NCBI GenBank assembly: GCA_942492445.1 | Contig: CALOEW010000028.1 | Span: forward strand, 1-39,041 | Origin: NORP240 sp942492445 | Lineage (GTDB): Bacteria > Pseudomonadota > Gammaproteobacteria > Pseudomonadales > Pseudohongiellaceae | Direction: 5' to 3' | Length of the DNA: 39,041 bases | Shown: positions 19,442-29,026 of the stretch, in pieces | Numbering within the stretch: position 1 is the first letter of the stretch | How the letters are laid out: each line of letters opens with the position of its first letter | Position numbers and translations under genes: made by a program | Notes under the pieces: model-generated | The model's database searches: none | The model's input: the letters and a program-made list of their open reading frames with translations, nothing else | Told to the model about the DNA's origin: nothing

Positions 19442-20815
19442 ATGGAAGCATCCACCGCGGTCAACACCAGTGCAGCCATTTCTCTGATCGGTTTCGCCGT
19501 CGTTATTTTTCTGCTGCTGTTTCTGATTGCAAAATGGAAATGGCACGTTTTCTTCGCCCTGCTGATCCCCATCATGCTGTTCGGATTGCTGCCGGGTATC
19601 CAGCAGAACAATTTCATCGATGCTTTTGAAACGGGATTCGGTAATACCCTCGGCTCCATAGGCGTGGTAATCGTGCTCGGTTCGATCATTGCCGAGGCCA
19701 TGAAACACACCGGGGCCATACAGGTGATAACGCGTTCCATGGTGAACCTTGTGGGCACCCGGAGAATGCCGCTGGCCCTTACCCTGACCGGCTTTGTAAT
19801 CGGCGTCGCCATCTTCTCCGACGTCGCTTATGTGATCCTCAATCCCCTGGTCCATTCTGCCGCCAGGACCATGGAAGTCAGCATCGCCGCCATGTCCACA
19901 GGGCTCGTAGGTGCACTGCAACTTACCCATGCCATCGTGCCGCCGACACCCGGCCCCCTGGCCGCGGCAGCAATTGTAGGTGCCGACATCGGCATTACCA
20001 TCCTATTCGGTGGCATTGCCTGCCTGGCCGGATCACTGGCCAGCTGGGCCTGGGGCGTGTACGTGGCCGGGCCCCGAATCACGACTCAGGCAAGCGAGGA
20101 GTTCGAAGGGATTGCCATTGAAGACCTGGATGCCGACGGTCCTTCGGAATTACCCGGCACACTGAGTTCCTACATACCGATAGTTATCCCGATACTGCTG
20201 ATCGGAACCCAGAGCATCGTGTCCCTGGTTTTCGAGGAGGGCCACCTGCTGCGTTCCCTGTTTCAATACCTGGGCTGGCCGGTAGTGGCACTCTCGATCG
20301 GCGTGTGGCTGGCGTATCGTAACATCAGAAGCCAGGGCGACCGGGAGAAGGCCCGGGACCAGTGGGTGGAGGCAGCCCTGAAGACCTCGGCCATGATTCT
20401 GGTAGTGACCGGCCTGGGAGGTTCTCTGAGCGCTATCCTTCGCGGTACACCCGCGGTGGATTTCATCGCTGCCCTGTTCACCGATTACGGCCTGCCGACG
20501 ATACTGCTGCCGTTCGTGATCGGAATCATCGGCAACATGATTACCGGTTCCACCACCGTCGGAGTGATCACTGCCGCCTCGCTGGTGGCCCCCATGCTGG
20601 GCAGCCTGAACCTTTCCCCCGAGGCCGCCATGCTGTCAGGCGCCAGCGGTTCGGTAATCATCAAGTATGTCAACAGCAGTTACTTCTGGGTCTGCACCTC
20701 GCTTTCCGGACTGCGGGTCCCGGACGCCGTGTTTGCCTATGGCGGAGCTACCCTGGTAGGGGGACTGGTCACATTCTTTACGGTATGCGTCATGTGGGCA
20801 ACGGGCCTGATATAA
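19442..20815 (+). CDS. GntP-family proton symporter for an organic acid
   Basis: 457 residues with about twelve hydrophobic helices and GntP/CitMHS-like signatures (LTHAIVPPTPGPLAAAAIVGA and GNMITGSTTVGVITAASLVAP). Family members take up gluconate, D-serine, glycerate or similar hydroxyacids with protons at the inner membrane. AGGA lies 7 bases upstream of the ATG. The preceding class V aminotransferase suggests a substrate connected with glyoxylate, serine or hydroxypyruvate, but this is context only. Confidence 0.87.
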   Translation: MEASTAVNTSAAISLIGFAVVIFLLLFLIAKWKWHVFFALLIPIMLFGLLPGIQQNNFIDAFETGFGNTLGSIGVVIVLGSIIAEAMKHTGAIQVITRSMVNLVGTRRMPLALTLTGFVIGVAIFSDVAYVILNPLVHSAARTMEVSIAAMSTGLVGALQLTHAIVPPTPGPLAAAAIVGADIGITILFGGIACLAGSLASWAWGVYVAGPRITTQASEEFEGIAIEDLDADGPSELPGTLSSYIPIVIPILLIGTQSIVSLVFEEGHLLRSLFQYLGWPVVALSIGVWLAYRNIRSQGDREKARDQWVEAALKTSAMILVVTGLGGSLSAILRGTPAVDFIAALFTDYGLPTILLPFVIGIIGNMITGSTTVGVITAASLVAPMLGSLNLSPEAAMLSGASGSVIIKYVNSSYFWVCTSLSGLRVPDAVFAYGGATLVGGLVTFFTVCVMWATGLI

Positions 20816-20976
20816 CAGGCCGATGCCGATTCAGGGTTTGTGAACGGCCCTGAAATCCGATGCAAGTTTGTCTTCGCTCAATCCGGTCCGGATACCCGGT
20901 TAATACAATAAACAAAGGAGGGGCGGTGAAATTCAGGAGCGGCTGCAAAGTCGCTCTGAAGAGGCCCTGGTCAGTG

Positions 20977-21022
20977 CGTAACCTCTGTTTTATTATGTCG
21001 CTGCTCTGCGGGAGTCTGTGCC
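20977..21022. repeat. dispersed repeat, diverged copy
   Basis: GTAACCTCTGTTTTATTATG then TGCTCTGCGGGAGTCTGTGC. The second block is nearly identical to the 10731 copy, while the left end has drifted. No hairpin partner is seen. It is located between the permease and the nuclease-fold gene. Confidence 0.6.
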
Positions 21023-21095
21023 AACACCAAGCAGAGCTTACCTGACCCGGTCCGCCCTGAGATTGCGCTTACCACTCATTTTACGCCAGGAAACT

Positions 21096-21977
21096 ATGAA
21101 TAATTCGCTGCTACGACTGTTTGCCCCCGTGCTGGCCGCTCCCCTTCTGACTGTGCTGGCGGCTGTCTCCCCGATGACGGCAACCGGCCAGGAAGTGGCC
21201 ATCACTCACTGCGGGGGAAGCTGTCCACAATATCGCTCGGCGATTGTAGCCAACAATTCACAGGTGGTGATCCACCATCTCTACGCTGCGGGACTGAACA
21301 ATTTCAGCCGCCGGGCAGACTGGGTCGCCTACCGGCTGACCGCCGGGGCAGCCGGTGTTGCCTCGCTGCTGCCGCGTGAGTGGCACCCTGACAGGCTGGC
21401 CAGATTCTCCGACATCTCGGAACTGGCGGACCTGGCAGAGCTGGAACCGGAATCCAGGCTACCGGACGTCAGCAACGCTGCCAGTGCCTACGGCAGTCCG
21501 CCGGCACCGGTCACCGAGGAGCAGAACCGCGTGCGGCTGGCCCCGTTGACCGCCTTTGCCAGGGCACCTTACTGGTCAGAGCTCAACAACATCAGCAACA
21601 TGTTACCCATGCCGGCGCCACTGCGGCTCGGCCCTTGGCTGCAACTGGAGCAGGCATTGAATTCACTGGTCGAAGAATTTGACGAGGTTTTCGTACTGAC
21701 CGGCCCTATCTATTACAACGGTCAACCCCCTGGCTCGGATACCCTGAAGCCCGGCGCCAACCTGGCAGGTTATTTCAAGGTTGTCGTCGCCGGCTCCGGT
21801 ACCGTCTCGTTCATCTTTCCCCATGATCTGAGTCAGCATGAGTCATTCTGCAGCCGCGAGTCTGACGTGACCGAAGTCGAGCGCGTGACCAACCTGGACC
21901 TGTTCCCCGCGCGAAGGGCATTGCGGTCCGGGCATCTGCTCGCCGCGCTGGGGTGCGGTCAGGCAGTCGGCCCCTGA
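21096..21977 (+). CDS. exported DNA/RNA non-specific endonuclease-fold protein, catalytic motif altered
   Basis: 293 residues from the ATG at 21096 (AGGA 6 bases upstream), with a signal peptide of about 30 residues ending TATG-QEV. The remainder aligns by eye with Serratia-type nucleases: FSRRADWVAYRLT, then RLAPLTAFARAPYWSELNNISNMLP, LRLGPWLQLE and VFVLTGPIYY. The signature DRGH is replaced by NRVR, so the general-base His is gone, while the metal-ligand Asn (SN) and downstream Glu (LE) positions remain. It may be non-catalytic, use another base, or bind nucleic acid only. A longer in-frame start at 21018 overlaps the repeat and is less likely. It is transcribed toward the FAD oxidase gene. 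Confidence 0.78.
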   Translation: MNNSLLRLFAPVLAAPLLTVLAAVSPMTATGQEVAITHCGGSCPQYRSAIVANNSQVVIHHLYAAGLNNFSRRADWVAYRLTAGAAGVASLLPREWHPDRLARFSDISELADLAELEPESRLPDVSNAASAYGSPPAPVTEEQNRVRLAPLTAFARAPYWSELNNISNMLPMPAPLRLGPWLQLEQALNSLVEEFDEVFVLTGPIYYNGQPPGSDTLKPGANLAGYFKVVVAGSGTVSFIFPHDLSQHESFCSRESDVTEVERVTNLDLFPARRALRSGHLLAALGCGQAVGP

Positions 21978-21992
21978 CCTTCCGCGCAACCT

Positions 21993-22056
21993 AATCGCCC
22001 GGGAATTCTCTGATCGCTTTCCGCACTGAACGTTCCCGGGGAATCCTGGAGCGATT
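21993..22056. terminator. possible stem-loop between convergent genes
   Basis: CCCGGGAA (21998-22005) pairs with TTCCCGGG (22033-22040), flanked by AATCGC (21993-21998) and GCGATT (22051-22056). It sits between the ends of the nuclease-fold gene and the FAD oxidase, where a shared terminator would be useful. It lacks a T run, so a role in termination is only a guess. Confidence 0.3.
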
Positions 22057-22151
22057 GCCGCAATAACCCGGCTTCAAAGGAGCACTTGCGCTGTGTCAGG
22101 CTGCCCCGGGCTGCGGAGGCACCCGCTACTCAATGGACAACCCCGCCCCCC

Positions 22152-25049
22152 TTAGCCCACCGGGGCGACGGCCGGCATGGCCCGCAGCAGCACCTGCGCC
22201 ACGTGCACCGCCTGATGCCCGGTACCGTGGTGAATCTGTGCGCGGCAACTGGTTCCGTCGGCCACTACCAGGTCACCCTCCTTGGCTTCCCTTACTGCGG
22301 GAAACAGGGACAGTTCTCCCATCTGCATCGATGCCTCGTAGTGCTCAACTTCGTAGCCGAATGAACCGGCCATGCCACAGCAGCTGGAATCGATAGTGTC
22401 GACTTCCAGACCGGGGATTCTTTGAAGCAGTTTCTGCACCGGTGACAACACGCTGAACGCCTTCTGATGGCAGTGCCCGTGCAGCAGCACCCGGCGAGCG
22501 TCGATTGGCTGCAGGTTCAGCTTCAGCCTCCCGGCCTCCAGCTCCGCTTCGAGAAACTCCTCGAGCATGAAGGCATGGTCGGCCAGGCGGCGTGATTCCT
22601 CCCCGGGCAACAGTGCCAGGTATTCGTCGCGCAGAGTCAAAAGGCAGGATGGTTCCAGCCCCAACACGGGAACCCCCCGTTCCAGAAAGGGTTGCAGCGC
22701 CTTCAATGTGCGCTCCGCCTCGACCCGTGCCTGGTCCAGCAGGCCGCTGCTGAAAAACGTACGGCCGCAACACAGCGGCCGCGCGGAATCTGCCACAGTC
22801 GGACAGTGGACCCGGTAGCCCGCCGCCTTCAGCACCTCCAGTGCCGCGATTGCGTTTTCACTTTCGAAGCAGCCGTTAAAGGTATCGACCAGCAGTACCA
22901 CTTCTCTCCCTTCCCCCCCCGCTGCCGGCGGAGCACGAAACTGGTCACTTCGCCAGCGTGGCAACGGACGCTTGCCGGTCAACCCAAGCAGCAACTGGGA
23001 AACCCTGGCCACGCCCGGGACCCGGTCGCGACAGTTCAGCAGCCAGCTCAGTTTACCCAGTCGGTAGCCATAGCGCGGCAGGTAAGCAAACAGCCGGTCC
23101 CGTATTGAGAGGCCATGACGTTTACGGTAGTGATGCAGAAACTCCGTTTTCATCTTCGCCATATCGACGCCGGTCGGGCACTCCCGCCTGCAGCCCTTGC
23201 ATCCGACACACAGATCCATGGTCTGATACATGGCATCGGATGTGAATGCCTCATCTCCAAGCTGACCGGTGATGGCAAGACGCAGTGTATTGGCACGCCC
23301 CCTGGTCAGGTGCTTTTCATCCCTGCTTATCCTGTATGAGGGGCACATGACGCCTACGGATGCCTTGCGGCAGGCACCGTTGTTATTGCACATCTCCACG
23401 GCACGATTGAAGCCGCCCCACTCAGACCAGTCGAGTTGCGAATCCACGGCAATCGGGGCATAACCGGGAGGGAAGCGCATCAGGTTCCGGTCGTCCATCC
23501 TGTGTGGATTGACAATCTTGCCGGGATTGAACAGGTTTCCGGGGTCGAATCGCTGCTTGACCTCCTCGAAATTTCGAACCATGCGGCTTCCGAACATGGA
23601 TTCGTGGAATTCGGAGCGCGAAATTCCATCCCCGTGCTCGCCGGAATGGGACCCCTTGTACTCCCGTACCATTTCCAGGGTCTCCTCCACGATGGCGCGC
23701 ATTCTGTTGGCTCCGCTTTCCTCCTTCATATTCAGAATCGGGCGGACATGCAGGGTCCCCACGGAGGCATGCGCATAGAACGTGCCTTTTGTGCCGTGTT
23801 TGTGGAAGATATCGGTCAATCTGCGGGTGTACTCCGCAAGGTCTTCCAATCGGACGGCACAGTCTTCAATGAAGGACACCGGCTTGCCGTCGCCCTTCAT
23901 TGACATCATGATATTAAGGCCTGACTTTCTCACCTCCCAGATTGCATTCTGGAATGCCGGTTCGGTAGCGGTTACCACCGCATCCGGAAACCCCAGGTCG
24001 GCCATCAGTTCCACAAGGCGGTCCAGTTTTTTCAGTTGCGCATCGAGATCCTCGCCGGCGAATTCCACCAGCAACAAGGCGTCCGGCTGACCCCGCACAA
24101 AGCGGTCCACGGTGGGGGCGAACAACGGGATATCGCGGGCCAGCTCGATCATGGTGCGATCCACCAGCTCCACCGCATCCGGGTCCAGCTCGACGATGTG
24201 GCGGGTATTGTCCATGGCCTGGTAGAACGTGGGGAAGTGGCACACTCCCAGCACCTTGTGGGCGGGAATCGGCTGCAGGTTCAGGTGGATGCGCTGGAAG
24301 AATCCCAGGGTGCCTTCGGAACCCACCAGCAGTCTGGCCATATTGGGCTCATCCCCGGTCAGTTCGTTGATATTGTAGCCACCGACCCGACGCAGAAGAT
24401 CGGGAAAGCGGGCACGGATCTCATCGGCCTCCCGGCGGCCCAGCGCCAGCAAGTCATCGACCAGGTCCCGGTAGACGGGATTATCGGATTCCATTCCGTT
24501 CACTTTGCGGAAATGCGCCCGGGTCCCGTCCGCCAGCAAGGCTTCGATGGAGCGCACGTTGTGAACCATGTTGCCGTAACGGATGGAGCGGGCGCCACAG
24601 CTGTTGTTACCGGTCATGCCGCCCAGGGTCGCGCGGCTGGCCGTGGACACGTCCACCGGATACCAGAGGCCATGGGGTTTGAGAAAGCGATTGAGCTGAT
24701 CCAGCACGGTGCCCGGCTGGACACAGACGGTCTTTGCTCCGGCATCGAAATCCAGCACCTGATTGAGGTGCCGTGTGGTGTCGATCAGCAGGGCCTCGCC
24801 AATGGCCTGCCCGTTCTGGGAGGTCCCGGCACCACGGGGCAATACCGGAACCCCGGCTTCCGCCGCGATCTGCACCGCCATCTCCACGTCCTGTTCATCG
24901 GCCGGGACAACGACGCCGACGGGCATCAACTGGTAGATGGATGCATCGGTGCTGTAGCGTCCGCGGTTGAAAGGATCAAACAGGACGTCACCGCGCAGCG
25001 TCTTTTCAAGCCGGGTGGCCAAGCCACTTTTGTTTAATTTTTCAGACAT
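22152..25049 (-). CDS. FAD/Fe-S 2-hydroxyacid dehydrogenase (GlcD-GlcF type fusion)
   Basis: 965 residues. The N-terminal half is a FAD-binding oxidase domain of the VAO type (PRGAGTSQNGQ at 71-81, then GNNSCGARSIRYGN) with a FAD-oxidase C-terminal domain (SGEHGDG, FDPGNLFNPGKIV). The C-terminal half holds cysteine clusters (CNNNGACRKASVGVMCPSY and CVGCKGCRRECP) and two CCG domains (CCGRTFF, CCGMAGSFGYE). This architecture matches D-lactate, glycolate or D-2-hydroxyglutarate dehydrogenases such as E. coli YdiJ, which pass electrons to quinone at the inner membrane. The substrate is not set by sequence. It is convergent with the nuclease-fold gene and divergent from the DUF1800 gene. Confidence 0.9.
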   Translation of the reverse strand: MSEKLNKSGLATRLEKTLRGDVLFDPFNRGRYSTDASIYQLMPVGVVVPADEQDVEMAVQIAAEAGVPVLPRGAGTSQNGQAIGEALLIDTTRHLNQVLDFDAGAKTVCVQPGTVLDQLNRFLKPHGLWYPVDVSTASRATLGGMTGNNSCGARSIRYGNMVHNVRSIEALLADGTRAHFRKVNGMESDNPVYRDLVDDLLALGRREADEIRARFPDLLRRVGGYNINELTGDEPNMARLLVGSEGTLGFFQRIHLNLQPIPAHKVLGVCHFPTFYQAMDNTRHIVELDPDAVELVDRTMIELARDIPLFAPTVDRFVRGQPDALLLVEFAGEDLDAQLKKLDRLVELMADLGFPDAVVTATEPAFQNAIWEVRKSGLNIMMSMKGDGKPVSFIEDCAVRLEDLAEYTRRLTDIFHKHGTKGTFYAHASVGTLHVRPILNMKEESGANRMRAIVEETLEMVREYKGSHSGEHGDGISRSEFHESMFGSRMVRNFEEVKQRFDPGNLFNPGKIVNPHRMDDRNLMRFPPGYAPIAVDSQLDWSEWGGFNRAVEMCNNNGACRKASVGVMCPSYRISRDEKHLTRGRANTLRLAITGQLGDEAFTSDAMYQTMDLCVGCKGCRRECPTGVDMAKMKTEFLHHYRKRHGLSIRDRLFAYLPRYGYRLGKLSWLLNCRDRVPGVARVSQLLLGLTGKRPLPRWRSDQFRAPPAAGGEGREVVLLVDTFNGCFESENAIAALEVLKAAGYRVHCPTVADSARPLCCGRTFFSSGLLDQARVEAERTLKALQPFLERGVPVLGLEPSCLLTLRDEYLALLPGEESRRLADHAFMLEEFLEAELEAGRLKLNLQPIDARRVLLHGHCHQKAFSVLSPVQKLLQRIPGLEVDTIDSSCCGMAGSFGYEVEHYEASMQMGELSLFPAVREAKEGDLVVADGTSCRAQIHHGTGHQAVHVAQVLLRAMPAVAPVG

Positions 25050-25374
25050 TTGCCAACAGCTGGAGGTGGATTGGACCAGAGACTCTCTTATATCACATGG
25101 GCAGGCTGCAGGACCAAATCCTGGCCAATCCCGTTGAAATCTTCGGCGACCCAGGGTGTAACCTGAATTATTTCATTGCCCTTCACTAAATCCCTGCCTG
25201 CTTCCATTGAAAAGTGCCGGCAGCTAATTTACTCTCAGCGCAATAATAACAAGTTCCGACTGTGCGCGGTTACCGCCCCTTCCTGCCTCGAACGAATCGC
25301 AGCAAGATGCCCGGCCACCAACCTGTCAGCGGCAGCGGAGTTGCGACCTTCCCGCAGCAATCGGAGAGAGCCTC
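25050..25374. other. divergent promoter region
   Basis: 325 bases between the oppositely transcribed FAD oxidase and DUF1800 genes; both promoters should lie here. No gene or clear repeat is visible. Confidence 0.5.
25207..25235 (+). promoter_or_regulatory. possible sigma-70 type promoter for DUF1800-DUF1501
   Basis: TTGAAA (25207-25212) and TACTCT (25230-25235) are 17 bases apart, about 140 bases upstream of the DUF1800 start. The -10 match is weak. Confidence 0.25.
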
Positions 25375-27219
25375 ATGACGACCCGCGTGACGACTACCCT
25401 GAACCGCATCACCGTCCTCGGCGGCCTGACCCTGGCATGGTTCGCCATCGGTACAGCATCAGCCCAGCAGGCCGGGCCGGCAGCCTGGCAGGACAATCTG
25501 TCGCCGCTGCCCCTGACCGAGTGGAATTACGACCTGGCAGCCCACCTGCTGGAACGGGCCGGCTTCGGTGGAACTCCCGAACAGATCTCGGCGCTGGCCG
25601 CGATGCCGGTAACGGCAGCGGTCCGCAGCCTGGTGTATTTCGATCCCGGCGCCAATCCCCACCTGGCACCCTTCGACCATTCCGGCATTCACGATCCGGG
25701 CCTCGAACCCTTTCCTCCCAGCCGTCCCGCAACCACGACGCTGGCCCGGCAACAGGGTGAGGCACTGGGAATCAAGGTCAAGCCTGCCGGCAACCGGCCA
25801 CTGCAGCCGATCGTCAATAAATTCTTTTACTGGCTGCGGGCCAGTTCACTGGAGACCAATCGCGTCGCTTACTGGTGGGCCAACCGGATGGTGTCCACCA
25901 GCACGCCGCTGCAGGAGAAGATAGCGCTATTCTGGCATGGCCATTACGCCGTCAACGAAGGCAAGGTTCGCGACTATCGCAAATTGCTGAACGAGCTGGA
26001 ACTGTTTCATGCCATGGGTACGGGGAACTTTCGTGACCTCATGGTCGCCGTGGCACAGGATCCGGCCATGCTTGCCTTTCTCGACGCCGGCGTCAACGTC
26101 AAAGGCGCTCCCAATGAGAACTTCGCCAGGGAAATCATGGAGCTGTTCACAATGGGGGTCGGCAACTACTCCGAGTCCGATATCCGCGAAGGTGCCCGTG
26201 CGTTCACCGGCTGGAACTTCGTAGACCTGGACTTCGTCGTCAATGGGGACCAGCACGACGACGGGGTCAAGACATTTCTCGGCCGGCAGGGTGATTTTGA
26301 TGGCGTCGATGTCATCGATATCATCATGGAACAGCCGGTCACCGCCGAGTATATCGCCGGGAAAGTTTACCGCTTCTTTGTGCGCGAGGCGCTGAGCCCG
26401 GAACTGCAGCGTGAACTGGGCACCGTGCTGCGGGAGTCGGATTACCAGGTCGCCGCCCTGCTGGAGACAATATTTCTGTCCCGGGACTTCTACAGCGCGG
26501 CCTCGGTCGGCACGCATATCAAGAGTCCGGTGGAACTGGTCGTTTCCACGTACCGGAAGCTGGGGCTTGATTCCGTGCCCGGAGTCCCGGATTTCAATCG
26601 CGCCACCGGCGCCCTGGGCCAGACCCTGCTGCGCCCCCCCACCGTCGCCGGCTGGGCTGGTGGCCGCAGCTGGATCACTCCCGGGCTGCTGCTGGAGCGG
26701 GGCAATTTTGCCCGGGACGTGCTGTTTCCGGACATCAATTTCATTCCGGCCGATCGCCGCAATCCCAGTGCCGAAATCCAGAGTGTGGCCAGGCGCATCC
26801 GTGACGGGCTGGATATCACTTCGGCGACCCAGCCCTCCGGGATCGGCGAGGGCCAGGTCATGGCGGAATCCAACCGGCTCGCCGACCGGGATGAGGACTT
26901 CAATACCCGCTATGGCAGTTTCCGCGGCTGGCAGATGGCCATCGAGCGGGTCAAACCGATTCCCCGCCACACCGCCCGCCTGGACCTGAGCGCCATGGTG
27001 ATGCAACAGCATCTCCACACCACCGGGGATGTGGTGGACTACCTGATCGCCCGTTTCATGCGTGTGCCACCGGGCCCGGAGGCCCGCGCTATGCTGGTCG
27101 GCTTCCTCGACCGGGAACTGGGAACGACCTCCATCGCCGAGGCGCAGACCTACATGGAAGACGCGTTACGCATGGCACTGCATATTCTGATGAGCCAACC
27201 GGAGTACCAGCTGGGTTAA
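25375..27219 (+). CDS. DUF1800 family secreted protein
   Basis: 614 residues with a signal peptide of about 30 residues (ending TASA-QQ). The family pattern includes AAHLLERAGFGGTPEQI near the start, VAYWWANRM, LFWHGHYAV, NENFAREIMELFTMGVG with GARAFTGW, and PPTVAGWAGGRSWI. The function of DUF1800 is unknown. It is nearly always paired with DUF1501, as here (21-base gap). GGAGAG precedes the ATG. The His, Asn and Arg positions conserved in the family are present, so the protein looks intact. Confidence 0.9.
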   Translation: MTTRVTTTLNRITVLGGLTLAWFAIGTASAQQAGPAAWQDNLSPLPLTEWNYDLAAHLLERAGFGGTPEQISALAAMPVTAAVRSLVYFDPGANPHLAPFDHSGIHDPGLEPFPPSRPATTTLARQQGEALGIKVKPAGNRPLQPIVNKFFYWLRASSLETNRVAYWWANRMVSTSTPLQEKIALFWHGHYAVNEGKVRDYRKLLNELELFHAMGTGNFRDLMVAVAQDPAMLAFLDAGVNVKGAPNENFAREIMELFTMGVGNYSESDIREGARAFTGWNFVDLDFVVNGDQHDDGVKTFLGRQGDFDGVDVIDIIMEQPVTAEYIAGKVYRFFVREALSPELQRELGTVLRESDYQVAALLETIFLSRDFYSAASVGTHIKSPVELVVSTYRKLGLDSVPGVPDFNRATGALGQTLLRPPTVAGWAGGRSWITPGLLLERGNFARDVLFPDINFIPADRRNPSAEIQSVARRIRDGLDITSATQPSGIGEGQVMAESNRLADRDEDFNTRYGSFRGWQMAIERVKPIPRHTARLDLSAMVMQQHLHTTGDVVDYLIARFMRVPPGPEARAMLVGFLDRELGTTSIAEAQTYMEDALRMALHILMSQPEYQLG

Positions 27220-27240
27220 CCACGTTATTGGGAGAGGAAC

Positions 27241-28488
27241 ATGAATAAGTCATTGCTTTCGAGGCCGCAGGTCAAACGCCGGGACCTGTTGAAAACCGGC
27301 CTGGCCGGGCTGGGCATTGCCGGGCTGAGTGGCAACGCGCTGCTGCCCTCGGTATTTGGCCGTGCCGCCGAGGCGGCAGCCGTGTCACCGCGCAACGAAC
27401 GCATCCTGGTTATCCTGGAGCTGTCCGGGGGCAATGACGGCCTGAATACCGTGGTTCCCTATGGGGACGACGCCTATTACCGCCAGCGACCGAACATCGG
27501 CATACCCAGGCAGCAGCTGCGCATCGTGGACGACCATTTCGGCCTGAACCCCGGCATGGCGGGGTTCGAGCGGCTTTACAAGGACGGGAATCTGGCCATC
27601 GTTCACGGCTCCGGCTACGACAACCCCTCCTACTCCCATTTCACGTCCATGGCCTACTGGCACACTGCCGCGCCCAACAGCGGTGAAGAATACGGCTGGG
27701 TGGGAAGGCTGGCGGATCTGATGGCCCCTGACGCACCACCCAACTACGTGGTCAACGTGGCGGCCAGCCAGTCCCTGGCGGTACGCAGCGAACACCACGT
27801 ACCGGTAGTTTTTGACCAGCCGGAGCGTTTCATGCGGGAGGCCCTGTACGAGGAAAAAGAGGCACTGGCGATTGCCCGGGACAGCAGCGTCACCGGCAAT
27901 CCTTCGCGCCGTTTCCTGCTCGATATAGCGCGCAGCGCCAACGACGCCTCAGCACTGGTGCGGCAGGCGTGGACCAACTACCGCTCGCCGGTTGATTACG
28001 GCATCAACAGCCTGGACCTGCCCAAGGTGGTTTCGCTCATCGATGCCGGCATGCCCACCCGCCTTTATTACGTTTCCTACCGCAACAACGCTTTCGACAC
28101 CCATGTGTTCCAGAACGCGCTGCATCAACGACTTCTCACCTACACCTCGGACGCCATTGCCGCCTTCATCGACGACCTGGAACGGATCGGTCGCGCCGAC
28201 GACGTCGCGCTCATGGTGTTTTCCGAGTTCGGCCGGCGGGTGCCGGAAAACGTCAGCCTGGGTACCGACCACGGTGCCGCCAACTCCATGTTCGTGGTCG
28301 GGAAACGGGTACGGGGCGGCCACTATGGCGATCTGCCGAGCCTGACCAGCCTGACCGAAGGTGACAACCTGGTCCATACCACCGATTTCCGCCGCGTCTA
28401 CCAGACCATGATCGAGGGCTGGCTTGGCCATCAGGCGCCCGCAACTCTGCTGAATGGAAACTTCGAACCCTTCGACCTGTTTACCTGA
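27241..28488 (+). CDS. DUF1501 family Tat-exported protein
   Basis: 415 residues. A twin-arginine leader (KRRDLLKTGLAGLGIAGL) precedes a sulfatase/alkaline-phosphatase-like fold: ILELSGGNDGLNTVVP, SHFTSMAYWHTA, FDTHVFQNALHQRLL, VFSEFGRR and TDHGAANSMFVVG. Acidic and His residues at these places suggest a metal site, but no activity is established for the family. It has a strong ribosome-binding site (GGGAGAGGA), 21 bases after the DUF1800 stop, so the two are one operon. It is probably exported folded, with the partner DUF1800 protein waiting in the periplasm. Confidence 0.9.
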   Translation: MNKSLLSRPQVKRRDLLKTGLAGLGIAGLSGNALLPSVFGRAAEAAAVSPRNERILVILELSGGNDGLNTVVPYGDDAYYRQRPNIGIPRQQLRIVDDHFGLNPGMAGFERLYKDGNLAIVHGSGYDNPSYSHFTSMAYWHTAAPNSGEEYGWVGRLADLMAPDAPPNYVVNVAASQSLAVRSEHHVPVVFDQPERFMREALYEEKEALAIARDSSVTGNPSRRFLLDIARSANDASALVRQAWTNYRSPVDYGINSLDLPKVVSLIDAGMPTRLYYVSYRNNAFDTHVFQNALHQRLLTYTSDAIAAFIDDLERIGRADDVALMVFSEFGRRVPENVSLGTDHGAANSMFVVGKRVRGGHYGDLPSLTSLTEGDNLVHTTDFRRVYQTMIEGWLGHQAPATLLNGNFEPFDLFT

Positions 28489-29026
28489 AAGAGATCTGCA
28501 ATACCGCAAGTTTAACCCGCCAGCCCAGCCCCCGGGGTGTCTGCCCTCCCCCGGGATTCCCTGAAACCCGGCCGCCAGTCCCGGCAAACCGGTATCAGCT
28601 GGGCGGAGCCTGCCACCCGGTCAGGTTCCGGGACTTGACCTCCGGTGTTCCTCAACGCAGGACCTGGCACAGGCACCAAAACCCTTCCAAAGGCCTCGCT
28701 TTCCGATTGGGAACTGCTGATCAGACTCTGCCGGACTTTGCTCGTTCCCCGGAAATCCACTCCGCATGTAGGGTGTCGTTGCGGCTTTTTCTACCACATA
28801 TCGTACTGTCCAGATTTTTTACGCGTTAACGGGAAACAACTGCGGAATTGTCAGACAACTTGACACAGGAGCAATCCCTACGGTCTCAGACCAGGCTTAA
28901 CCTATTGATTAATCTGTTTTTTCAGGTTTTGGCACAGATCCTGCTGCTACCTGTTACCCAGACAATGTCCAGGGTAATAACACGGTTGGTTATTACAAAC
29001 TAAGTAATGGAATGGAGAATGAGCCG
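28489..29026. other. intergenic region upstream of PEP-CTERM gene
   Basis: About 540 bases with no credible gene. The last part is AT-rich and holds an inverted repeat near 28974-28996. A cluster of C/G runs just after DUF1501 (28520-28560) could form a stem, but there is no T run. Confidence 0.5.
28974..28996. promoter_or_regulatory. inverted repeat upstream of PEP-CTERM gene, possible operator
   Basis: GTAATAAC (28974-28981) and GTTATTAC (28989-28996) form a perfect 8-base inverted repeat with a 7-base spacer, about 30 bases before the start codon. It would suit a dimeric regulator or a small leader hairpin. No regulator gene is adjacent. Confidence 0.4.

Noticed and set aside
24036..25037. 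Long open frame (333 codons) on the plus strand
   Set aside because: It lies fully antisense to the well-supported FAD/Fe-S oxidase; the translation is Gln/His-rich with no domain and no ribosome-binding site.
25927..27018. Long open frame (363 codons) on the minus strand
   Set aside because: Antisense shadow of the DUF1800 gene; composition is that of a reverse-frame translation.
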